A stretch of DNA of 64,000 bases from Paenibacillus sp. FSL H8-0548 (GTDB lineage Bacteria; Bacillota; Bacilli; Paenibacillales; Paenibacillaceae). How positions within the stretch are numbered: position 1 is the stretch's first letter; each line of letters opens with the position of its first letter. Below are positions 53,487-61,389 of the stretch, in pieces. The notes under the pieces are model-generated. The model made no database searches, was not told the DNA's origin, and saw only the letters and a program-made list of their open reading frames with translations. Made by a program: the position numbers and the translations under genes. The DNA lies in assembly GCF_038630985.1 (NCBI RefSeq), contig NZ_CP152049.1:500001-564000 (forward strand), written 5' to 3'.

Positions 53487-53924
53487 GTGAGCGGCAAGGA
53501 AGAGGAGTGGTTTGTTCAACAGGCAGATCAGGCGGGGCACTTGATTAGACTTGCCGAGCGCGCACAAGCTACCTTCTGGGGCGTGCTCGGCTGTGAGGTG
53601 GTGCAGGCAAATGCGAGTAAAGCGACGATTTGTTTGGATGCCTCGGATCGGCATTTGAATCTGCTGGGCATCGTGCACGGGGGTGTGCTTATGTCGCTGC
53701 TCGATAATGCGATGGGGCTCGTCGTTATGCTCGCGGCACCGGAAGAGCGTACCGTAACAGCGAATTTGAACACGCAGTTTCTCTCCAGCAGCAAGGGAGG
53801 TGTGCTGCTATGCGAGGCGGAGCTTGTACATCGAACAGCGCGGACCCTTACGCTGCAAGCACAAATTAAAGACGACTCTGGCAAGCTTCTAGGTTTAGGC
53901 AGCGGAGCATATCGTATTATTTAA
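53487..53924 (+). CDS. PaaI-type hotdog thioesterase
   Basis: 145 residues from GTG 53487, 7 bases after GAAGGAG; a GTG at 53481 would overlap the ligase stop. The hotdog signature IVHGGVLMSLLDNAMG carries the HGG motif, followed by TANLNTQFLSSSKGG. It hydrolyses acyl-CoA and may relieve CoA trapping during beta-oxidation. Last gene of the cluster; its stop codon lies within the first bases of repeat B5. Confidence 0.9.
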   Translation: MSGKEEEWFVQQADQAGHLIRLAERAQATFWGVLGCEVVQANASKATICLDASDRHLNLLGIVHGGVLMSLLDNAMGLVVMLAAPEERTVTANLNTQFLSSSKGGVLLCEAELVHRTARTLTLQAQIKDDSGKLLGLGSGAYRII

Positions 53925-54023
53925 AATATAGGAAAGTATAAGTTTCACACTTATACTCTGCCTATATTTCTGGAATGAAACGCACTGGCGCCGCCAAAGG
54001 ACAGCGATAGCCGTTTCACCTTG
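53923..54023 (+). repeat. Family B double-hairpin repeat, copy B5
   Basis: 101 bp. Left hairpin AAATATAGGAAAGTATAAGT faces ACTTATAC...CCTATATTT, a longer and different loop end than in other copies but still paired. Right hairpin GAAACGCACTGGCGCC...GCGATAGCCGTTTC. Confidence 0.85.
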
Positions 54024-54165
54024 AGCGAAAGCAGCGCTCATTTGCTTGCATGTTATAGATTGGATATAATAATGGATAATAAATGGAAAGTTTGATGCTT
54101 TGGAGATTTATTAATATTTGACGGTTTTATGCCGATAAATGTAATAAGAGAAGGGAGGCGAGGAC

Positions 54166-54393
54166 ATGGTGCAAGTGCCGGGATGGGTAACGACATTAGT
54201 TTTAGGGTTTGGTATCGTAGTTGCGGTTATTGGCGTGATTGCCTATTTAAGAATGTTTCGTAAAGACAGGCTATCTTCACACTCTCATCAAGCAGCCGAT
54301 GTCTCGCCTCCAAACGTGATTACTCCAGTAAAGCCAACGGATAGCGGACATATAAAAGAAGCAAAACCCGAACAAGCTATGCCGCGAGATTAA
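54166..54393 (+). CDS. Single-pass small membrane protein
   Basis: 75 residues with GGGAGGCGAGG before the ATG. One helix (TTLVLGFGIVVAVIGVIAYLRMF) with a short outer end, then a hydrophilic cytosolic tail rich in Pro, Lys and Ser. No family recognised. Confidence 0.7.
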   Translation: MVQVPGWVTTLVLGFGIVVAVIGVIAYLRMFRKDRLSSHSHQAADVSPPNVITPVKPTDSGHIKEAKPEQAMPRD

Positions 54394-54574
54394 TAATTGT
54401 TCACTTTCTTATTCCATATCGAAATGTTATAATAGTAAGAAAAATGCGAACATTGTGACTCATTGGCCATGGAGTTACCTGCACCGAATGGGGGTTCTTG
54501 CGGTGTAATTACCGCATGCGGTCTCGTATAATACTGTTTAGGACGACCATCCAACGTAAAGGGAGGGAGATTTC

Positions 54575-54763
54575 ATGGCGAAGCATAGCCAGAATGAAGT
54601 CAAGGAAAGCCTGAAAGAACTCACGAGAATTTTTCAACCCAAGGACCCGCGTAAGTTTGTTAAAGAGTATATTCGCAAGTATCGGATTACCGGTGGCTAC
54701 GAGGATGAATTGACGACTTTGGTAGAAAATGAATTAGGCAGGATTAACTCTTCGGTCAGTTAA
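54575..54763 (+). CDS. Small basic hypothetical protein
   Basis: 62 residues with a strong site (AAAGGGAGGGAG). Predicted helical, charged (KESLKELTRIFQPKDPRKFVKEYIRKYRI). Not recognised. A TATAAT at 54527-54532 upstream lacks a good -35 partner. Confidence 0.65.
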   Translation: MAKHSQNEVKESLKELTRIFQPKDPRKFVKEYIRKYRITGGYEDELTTLVENELGRINSSVS

Positions 54764-54942
54764 ACTCATCATGTGAAATATGGCTTTGTAAACTGTCTTC
54801 GGCAGGATGCAAAGTCTTTTTGTTTTTTAGTAACAAATGTTGCCGAGGCTATTGCTCTCCACTAAAACATTACTAAGCAGCATCGCTTCACGCCGTATCA
54901 CCCAACTAACTCCTCCCAACTCCCCTAACCTCCGCATGCAGG

Positions 54943-55131
54943 CTATCCTGCACATTTGCAGTAACTTCGCACTTTTCAGCCTCTCCGAGCTGCCTATCCT
55001 GCACATATGCATTAGAATAGGCAGGTTTCAGCTAAATTAGCTCCAATGGGGGGTGTCTATAGTGCGCGCGTATAATATAGACACATGGGAGCTAGAAAAA
55101 CCAGCTTCTATCCTGCGAGAGTGCAGGATAG
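54943..55131. repeat. Family D element, copy D1
   Basis: 189 bp from CTATCCTGCACATTTGCAG (54943) to the closing hairpin CTATCCTGCGAGAGTGCAGG ending 55131. A second CTATCCTGCACATATGCA arm begins at 54994, 51 bp on. Confidence 0.82.
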
Positions 55132-55327
55132 CGCCATAGTTGAGTTAGTTGGAGATAACGGCGGAAGGTTAGTCTAGGATAGTCGTAAATTCACTCCGAG
55201 CACGAGCCTCGCTTCCTCCGCACGCAGGCTATCCTGCACATTTGCAGTAACTTCGCGCTTTTCAGCCTCTCCGAGCTGCCTATCCTGCACATATGCATTA
55301 GAATAGGCAGGTTTCAGCTAAATTAGC
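54994..55327. repeat. 334-bp perfect direct repeat, first copy
   Basis: Read base by base, 54994-55327 equals 55650-55983, 656 bp further on. It holds the latter part of D1, the spacer and the first half of D2. Confidence 0.85.
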
Positions 55328-55416
55328 TCCAATGGAGGCGTCTATAGTGCTGGCGTACAACATAGATACATGGGAGCTCGAAAAACCAGCTTCTATCCTG
55401 CGAGAGTGCAGGATAG
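55229..55416. repeat. Family D element, copy D2
   Basis: 188 bp. Arms CTATCCTGCACATTTGCAG at 55229 and CTATCCTGCACATATGCA at 55280 (51 bp on); closing hairpin ends 55416. Confidence 0.82.
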
Positions 55417-55598
55417 CAACGGAGTGTTGATAGTTGGAGGCTGGAGGTATGTTGGTTGTATGATGGATGGATGTTGGATGTAGATATGTAAATGGGTTGT
55501 GAGTTAACATAGCGCGCGAACCGATGTATTATCGACGCTGTGCAGCACTACCACACTCAAGATCACGCAATCTCTACCCATAACTTCCACACGGCAAC

Positions 55599-55787
55599 CT
55601 ATCTTGCACATCTGCAGTAACTTTGCGCATTTGAGTAACCTAGAGGTGGCTATCCTGCACATATGCATTAGAATAGGCAGGTTTCAGCTAAATTAGCTCC
55701 AATGGGGGGTGTCTATAGTGCGCGCGTATAATATAGACACATGGGAGCTAGAAAAACCAGCTTCTATCCTGCGAGAGTGCAGGATAG
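55599..55787. repeat. Family D element, copy D3
   Basis: 189 bp. The first arm is diverged (CTATCTTGCACATCTGCAG at 55599), the rest is identical to D1 from 55650 on. Confidence 0.82.
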
Positions 55788-55983
55788 CGCCATAGTTGAG
55801 TTAGTTGGAGATAACGGCGGAAGGTTAGTCTAGGATAGTCGTAAATTCACTCCGAGCACGAGCCTCGCTTCCTCCGCACGCAGGCTATCCTGCACATTTG
55901 CAGTAACTTCGCGCTTTTCAGCCTCTCCGAGCTGCCTATCCTGCACATATGCATTAGAATAGGCAGGTTTCAGCTAAATTAGC
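55650..55983. repeat. 334-bp perfect direct repeat, second copy
   Basis: Identical to 54994-55327. Flanks on both sides are related but diverged, so conversion or recent duplication of part of an older tandem pair is likely. Confidence 0.85.
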
Positions 55984-56072
55984 CCCAATAGGGGCGTCTA
56001 TAATGCGGGCGTACAACATAGTCACCCGAGAGGGCATTAAATCAGCCGCTATCCTGCATGAGTGCAGGATAG
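55885..56072. repeat. Family D element, copy D4
   Basis: 188 bp. First half equals D2; second half diverged (AGGGGCGTCTATAATGCGGG), closing hairpin CTATCCTGCATGAGTGCAGG ends 56072. After D2 and D4 come related tails (about 55417-55555 and 56073-56235) with ATGTTGNATGTA-like runs and GTTAACATAGCGCGCGAACC. Confidence 0.8.
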
Positions 56073-56343
56073 CAACGGAGTGTTGTTAGTTGGAGGCTGG
56101 AGGTATGTTGCATGTAGAGTGTATGCAGGTCAGAGGTATGTTGAATGTATATAGGATGTACGTTGGATGTATATATGTAAATGGGTTGTAAGTTAACATA
56201 GCGCGCGAACCGATGCATTGTCGTTGCTGTGCAGCTCCACCTCGAATATGAATTAGTTTATAAATTCGCCATATTGAATCGGTATTTGTCTCCTTTTTCT
56301 CGAATAGGTTATACATAGACAAATCCACTCGTTGTCGTAGGAA

Positions 56344-56424
56344 CAGTGCGCTTACGAAGTGGATTTTGCTATCGCAAAACCTAGGTCGATGCTTACGAAG
56401 CGGATTTTGCTTACGCAAAACTTT
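56344..56424 (+). repeat. Family F tandem hairpins upstream of map
   Basis: Two hairpins (ATTTTGCTATCGCAAAACC and ATTTTGCTTACGCAAAACT) joined by TAGGTCGATGCTTACGAAGCGG. The last hairpin ends next to AAGGAGG, the ribosome site of the aminopeptidase gene. Confidence 0.8.
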
Positions 56425-56440
56425 AAGGAGGTTCGAACAA

Positions 56441-57193
56441 ATGGCAGTGGAGTTGAAAACAAAGGAACATATTCGTGGAATTCGCAAGGCTGGGCGTATC
56501 GTCGCTGCCTGTCACAAGGCTCTCTCCAAACGCATAGCGCCGGGTGTTACGACACAGGAAATCGATCGGTTCGTTGAACGCTTTATGCTTGATCGCGGGG
56601 CAATCCCAGCTCAGAAAGGCTATAAGGGCTATCCATTTGCAACTTGTGCCTCTGTGAATGAGGTCGTCTGTCACGGATTTCCTGATTCCGAGCCGCTTGA
56701 AGCGGGCGATATCGTAACGATCGATATGGTGGCTGATGTAGATGGGTGGAAAGCAGACTCTGCATGGACATACGCGATTGGCAGGACGAATAATGCTGTG
56801 GAAAAGCTGCTGCTAACAGCAGAACAAGCTCTTGTTGATGGCATTAAGCAGGCGGTACTCGGCAATCGGTTAGGCGACATAGGATATGCGGTGCAGACGC
56901 GAGCAGAGAGGGCTGGTTTTGAGGTTGTTACTGCTTTTGCCGGACACGGAAACGGCAAAAGCGTGCATGAGTTTCCTGAGGTTCTGCACAGCGGAATACG
57001 CGGTCAAGGGATGAAGCTGGAGGAAGGTATGGTTATTACAATCGAACCGATTCTTACGGCTGGGAAAGCGGATGTATACATTACAACAGACGGATGGACG
57101 GCACGTACAAGGGACGGAGCATGGGCAGCACAATTCGAGCATACGGTGGCCATTACGAAGGCAGGACCTATTATTTTAACGCGCTGGGAATAA
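56441..57193 (+). CDS. map: Type I methionine aminopeptidase
   Basis: 250 residues from ATG 56441 (AAGGAGG, 10 bases upstream). Removes the start Met from new proteins. Metal ligands: Asp in TIDMVADVDGWKADSAWTY (two Asp), His in FAGHGNGKSVHE, Glu in ITIEPIL and the late Glu in QFEHTVAIT. It stands apart from the secY-adk-map ribosomal cluster, so this is probably a second, paralogous map. There is a family F hairpin set just upstream. Confidence 0.93.
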   Translation: MAVELKTKEHIRGIRKAGRIVAACHKALSKRIAPGVTTQEIDRFVERFMLDRGAIPAQKGYKGYPFATCASVNEVVCHGFPDSEPLEAGDIVTIDMVADVDGWKADSAWTYAIGRTNNAVEKLLLTAEQALVDGIKQAVLGNRLGDIGYAVQTRAERAGFEVVTAFAGHGNGKSVHEFPEVLHSGIRGQGMKLEEGMVITIEPILTAGKADVYITTDGWTARTRDGAWAAQFEHTVAITKAGPIILTRWE

Positions 57194-57217
57194 GATTGGT
57201 GTAAGTACTTTAACCAT

Positions 57218-57270
57218 GACAAAAAAAGCCGAGCGTTTGCAGTATAGTTTTGCTGCTGTTCGGCTTTTCT
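57218..57270. terminator. Bidirectional terminator between map and the hypothetical gene
   Basis: AAAAAAGCCGA...TCGGCTTTTCT with an inner GCAG/CTGC pair. Confidence 0.75.
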
Positions 57271-57280
57271 AATAAAGCTC

Positions 57281-57676
57281 TTAAAGCAGGGCTTCCAGCG
57301 GGATTTGGCAAAGAACATAATGTCTTGTCCACATACGAGTCGTTGGGATAACTGCTTTTCCTTCTTTTTCAAAAATAAAGCCAGCGCCCATTTGCTCCTT
57401 AAACTCCCAGCCTTTATCCGTCATTAATTTTTTGAGACTATCGTTCACTGCTGCCCCTTGTTCCCTCTGCATGATGTACCACGCGTTGCCCCCTTCTTCG
57501 GTTATTTTCACCATAGCTTCGGATGATTGATTAATCATAGCGATCACTTCACGTTTGCTAACAGAATCGATTGGCAGATCGGGATAGTAGCTTTTGCTCG
57601 ATACAAATATGCCAATTAGGATTGCTGCGATTAGGATTGTTATGCTGGAGCATACTATAATCAAGCTTTTTTTCAA
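57281..57676 (-). CDS. Membrane-anchored hypothetical protein
   Basis: 131 residues from TTG 57676 (AAGGAGG 8 bases upstream). One N-terminal helix (LIIVCSSITILIAAILIGIFVSS) and an outer domain of about 100 residues. Not recognised. It follows the epimerase gene by 13 bp, probably one transcript. Confidence 0.65.
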   Translation of the reverse strand: MKKSLIIVCSSITILIAAILIGIFVSSKSYYPDLPIDSVSKREVIAMINQSSEAMVKITEEGGNAWYIMQREQGAAVNDSLKKLMTDKGWEFKEQMGAGFIFEKEGKAVIPTTRMWTRHYVLCQIPLEALL

Positions 57677-57689
57677 CGATCCGACCTCC

Positions 57690-58724
57690 TTAAAGTAACT
57701 CGCTCTGCAAACCTAATTCGCGTAAAAGTAAATCCTCTTTCGCATAATTAAAGGCTTCACTTGGTTGATGAGCAAGCTCCCACTTTATCGTTGATATTAA
57801 TCCGTCCCTAAAGGAAATAGGTGCGATATAGCCGAGCTCCTCGCGAATGAGGCTGGAATCAATAGCAAGCTGTTGTTCCATGTTGAAGGGGACAGTCATA
57901 TCTTCCGGCAGACGTCCAGCAGGGGCGAGCATGATTTGTCCGTTCCAATTAAGAATGCTCTTGATTTCTAGAACGAAATCAAGCATGGAGGGAGACTGCG
58001 GTTCACCCACATTATAAATACGGCCAGCAGACCGCTCCTTGGTAATCGCCAATGCGATGGCGTGGGCTGCATTTTCAACATAGCTATGAGTCCAATGCCA
58101 GTTCGAAAAAGCTTCATCCATCAAAATATACGGCCGATGATCGTTCATATGCCCTAATTTGAGATATTTAAATAATCTATGCTGCTCGTCATTTGGGCCG
58201 TAAATCGCTGGTAGACGCAAAATCGTACCTTTAATGTAGGGATTGTTCATTACAATATTCTCAACGAGTATTTTGTCATACTTGTTGCACCAATCGTCAG
58301 GATCTTTCGAGCTGTCTTGATAGGGGAAACGATTTACACGCAAAGCTGAAGCTTCAGTAATAGGGGTAGGCTCTAACGAGCCGGCGTCGGCTTTTCTTAC
58401 TATCCCGTAAGCGCGATACACATCTTGGCTGCTGATCGTAAGCAATCGGTCAGTGATCCCTTTAAACGTGTTGATTACGACTTGAGTATCTGCTTCAGTT
58501 GAAGCAATCATATCTACAACCATATCTGGTGCCAGCTTCTTGAAATCATCCTTAAACCGCTCCAGCTGCATTTTCTCGCCATAGATATGTCTCACATTTG
58601 CAGGAAAATCACAATTTGTCTTGCCGCGATGGAATAAGGTTATTTCATGGCTGCCCATCCTATTAAGCTGCCTAATTACGTTTGGACCAATAAATGCAGT
58701 TCCTCCGATAATTAAAATGTTCAA
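57690..58724 (-). CDS. NAD-dependent epimerase/dehydratase (extended SDR)
   Basis: 344 residues from TTG 58724. Rossmann motif IIGGTAFIG, catalytic Tyr-x3-Lys in WCNKYDKILVE, and the substrate region LRLPAIYGPNDEQHR. It acts on a nucleotide sugar or a similar compound; the substrate cannot be read. The plant CSP41/RNA-binding group has the same opening (ILIIGGTxFIG). Confidence 0.88.
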   Translation of the reverse strand: MNILIIGGTAFIGPNVIRQLNRMGSHEITLFHRGKTNCDFPANVRHIYGEKMQLERFKDDFKKLAPDMVVDMIASTEADTQVVINTFKGITDRLLTISSQDVYRAYGIVRKADAGSLEPTPITEASALRVNRFPYQDSSKDPDDWCNKYDKILVENIVMNNPYIKGTILRLPAIYGPNDEQHRLFKYLKLGHMNDHRPYILMDEAFSNWHWTHSYVENAAHAIALAITKERSAGRIYNVGEPQSPSMLDFVLEIKSILNWNGQIMLAPAGRLPEDMTVPFNMEQQLAIDSSLIREELGYIAPISFRDGLISTIKWELAHQPSEAFNYAKEDLLLRELGLQSELL

Positions 58725-58797
58725 TTGCGGTTCACCAGCCTCTCCAACTCCATTCAGCTCTCCTTTACATAATTATACAGGAGAGCCCCCTGCGTCT

Positions 58798-61035
58798 CTA
58801 CCCCAGCTTCATTTTGCGATAATCGGAAGGTGTGACGCCAAAGCTTTTTTTGAACATACGGTGGAAGTAAGAGCTGCTCGTATATCCGCTTTTTACGGCG
58901 ATATCGACGACTGAGCATTCGGTGCTCTCCAAATAGTGTTTGGCCATCTCCAGACGCACCTGATTAATGACATCAACAATGGTCGTCATCGTCTGCTGCT
59001 TGTAGATTCTGCTTAAATAAATGGAAGACATGTCTAATTCATCAGCAATCCAGTTCAGGCTGAGATTCGGGTTTGCGTATTCTTGATGAATGAAATCGTT
59101 AATTTTGCGAATTAAATCGCCCTGCTTCGTCGAGCGCTTGGCGGACAGCTTCATCTGAATGTCATCGAACAATGCGAAAAATACGGCATTCAGCTCTTCA
59201 ATGGTTTCGAAATAATCTGGCGTCGGGATATGGATGCTTAGGCTTGCCTCGACGTCCAGGCTGTTATTTTTGTGAATCGTAAATAATATGTTGTTCACTG
59301 TCATCGTGAGATGCGAGATGGCGAGCTGCACGACATGGATCGGATATTCGGCAGTCTCCTGGACGATTTCTGCGAATAGCTTCTTCGCTTCCTCGGTCTT
59401 GGAGGTCATTAATGCATCGGTTAGCTTGCGCTCCTTATCGACAGGGAAGATGTACTCCTTGGATTTGAAGGACATAATGTCCTGAGCATCAATTAAGGAG
59501 CCAAGTCCATAGAATAAGCGATGCTGCGACGCTTCCTTCACCAGCTTGTAAAGGCCTGATAGCTGGTCTGGGCGAATAGCTTCAGGGCTGTAGGTAACGG
59601 AAAGGCCGATTTTCAAATATTCGAGAGAGGCTTGTTGGATTTGTGCAAGCATCGCCCGCAAAAGCTCAGCATCGGACTCTTCATTGGTATCAAGTCGATT
59701 AAGCAGCATAATGACATAGTCAGCGTCCATATCAACCGTTTCCACGTGATAATGCTTTAAGCCAATTTCCCAGCCGATATTCATAACGGCAAATTTATAC
59801 ACATGAAGATCATCGCCGCGGGTTTCCTTCAGGGCGGCTAGCTGATCTATTTTGAGCATAATCACGCGGTATCTCTTATGAAAATCAAAGGTTATTCCAC
59901 TTTGCTGCAGCTTTTGCAGCTGGGCACTCGTTTGCAGCGATTGTGAGCCTTGAATAAGGCTGCGCAGCAAATTTTGCCTAATGGTATAGGAGCTGTTGCG
60001 TTTTTCCGTCTCGAGTATGTTCATTTTGTTCATAATCTGATGGATAGGGCGGTACAGCATACGAGACACAAGCCATGAGATAAGCAAGCCGATGGCTAGA
60101 ATAACGGCCGCAATTAGAATCGTATTGTTAAGGATGGAATAGATGGCCTTCGTCACTTGCTTGTATGGTGTAATGCGTACGTATTGCCATTCGAGCGAAT
60201 CCGGCGCGGTATAGGAGATGAGAGACTCTTTCCCCTCAAAATCTGCAACTAAATACCCGGACTCTTTGTTTTTGATTACATTATTAAGCAAGGAGTTATC
60301 CTTGTCGCTTAGTTTTTTTGGCATGAGTGAATCTCCGGAGAGCAGACGATTCTGATTGTCTAGAATATAAGAAACGCCCCTGGTTTCACTTTTTGCAGCA
60401 GCGATATCCTTGTTGATCCAATCGGAAGAAATATTAATGATAACGGCAGAATTAATTTTTTGTGATTTGCCTATAGCATCATAGCCTAAATAGGTATACG
60501 CCTTAGTTAGCTGTTCTCCAGCTAAGCTGACGGTTGTATAGGTTCTCGGAATCGGAGTGAATGGACGGTATTGCTGGAAGTTGTCCAATATATCCAAAAT
60601 TTCCTTATCCGCTAGATCTGCTCTGCTGAACGTGCCAGCTTCGCCCTGGCGGCTGGCCGTGTAGAACTGATTGTTTGCTGAATTGTAAACATATATAGAT
60701 TCGATGAATGGCATCGAGTTCAGATAGTTGTTCAATTCATTCATTGCAGCCATCACATCGTAAATATTTGGCTCGGTATAGAACATAAGTCTAGAGACGC
60801 TAAACGTTCGGTAGATTTGAAAGGATAAAGATTGTGCGCTCTCGGTCATGCTGATGACCTCTTTGCTCGTTTGGGTTAAATTGCTGAGATCGTATTGATA
60901 AGCCTTCTTCAAATCAATTTGCATGTAATTGAAGAAATAGAACAAGGACGAAACCAAAAGAGTGAGCACGATACTCAAGGTGATCGTGAACAGCAGCTTA
61001 CTGTATAATTTTCCGTTGATTTTCACTGCTGGCAT
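58798..61035 (-). CDS. Membrane-bound AraC-type regulator with Cache sensor
   Basis: 745 residues from ATG 61035 (GGGGGA upstream). Helix at about 14-36, extracytoplasmic Cache-like domain to about 300, second helix (TILIAAVILAIGLLISWLVSRMLY), a cytosolic linker, then two helix-turn-helix motifs at the C-terminus (LSLNWIADELDMSSIYLSRIYKQ and VVDIAVKSGYTSSSYFHRMFKKSFGVTPSDYRK, in part). Such one-component regulators sit beside sugar ABC transporters in Paenibacillus. It is divergent from the galactosidase and probably controls it and the transporter. Confidence 0.92.
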   Translation of the reverse strand: MPAVKINGKLYSKLLFTITLSIVLTLLVSSLFYFFNYMQIDLKKAYQYDLSNLTQTSKEVISMTESAQSLSFQIYRTFSVSRLMFYTEPNIYDVMAAMNELNNYLNSMPFIESIYVYNSANNQFYTASRQGEAGTFSRADLADKEILDILDNFQQYRPFTPIPRTYTTVSLAGEQLTKAYTYLGYDAIGKSQKINSAVIINISSDWINKDIAAAKSETRGVSYILDNQNRLLSGDSLMPKKLSDKDNSLLNNVIKNKESGYLVADFEGKESLISYTAPDSLEWQYVRITPYKQVTKAIYSILNNTILIAAVILAIGLLISWLVSRMLYRPIHQIMNKMNILETEKRNSSYTIRQNLLRSLIQGSQSLQTSAQLQKLQQSGITFDFHKRYRVIMLKIDQLAALKETRGDDLHVYKFAVMNIGWEIGLKHYHVETVDMDADYVIMLLNRLDTNEESDAELLRAMLAQIQQASLEYLKIGLSVTYSPEAIRPDQLSGLYKLVKEASQHRLFYGLGSLIDAQDIMSFKSKEYIFPVDKERKLTDALMTSKTEEAKKLFAEIVQETAEYPIHVVQLAISHLTMTVNNILFTIHKNNSLDVEASLSIHIPTPDYFETIEELNAVFFALFDDIQMKLSAKRSTKQGDLIRKINDFIHQEYANPNLSLNWIADELDMSSIYLSRIYKQQTMTTIVDVINQVRLEMAKHYLESTECSVVDIAVKSGYTSSSYFHRMFKKSFGVTPSDYRKMKLG

Positions 61036-61389
61036 GACTAATCCCCCTCTATTTATATGAATAAAGTTAATAGAATGCTGTTCACCATACAGACGATACG
61101 CATTCTCCATCCAATAATAAGGCCTCTCGAGTTGCCCCTTTGTTTTCGTCTAATAAGTTGGAATATTTCACTCGATGAGCTTGGAATACAAATCTCATTA
61201 TAATCTTCACTCCTTCACAGGTGCAATGAATCAATCATATGAAGGTGAATGAACCTGATTTTTCGGAGTGAACAATTCATACTGTAGTGAATTTATTGGA
61301 GAAACGCCTCAAGTCAGATGACAAATCGCGCAGTAATCCGTTAGAATGTCACGGAATTCCATGATAATGACAGAAGGGATGAAGCGGCA
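61036..61389. other. Divergent regulatory region
   Basis: 354 bp between the AraC regulator and galactosidase genes. TATAAT occurs at 61199-61204 without a good -35 partner. No catabolite-responsive element was found by eye. No gene is seen. Confidence 0.4.

Noticed and set aside
54943..56072. CRISPR array
   Set aside because: The D units are about 188 bp with complex internal palindromes; there are no short repeats with unique 30-40 bp spacers and no cas genes.
55298..56487. Two minus-strand frames sharing MLTYNPFTYIHPT-like starts
   Set aside because: The likeness comes from the duplicated DNA of the D field; no ribosome site and biased composition.
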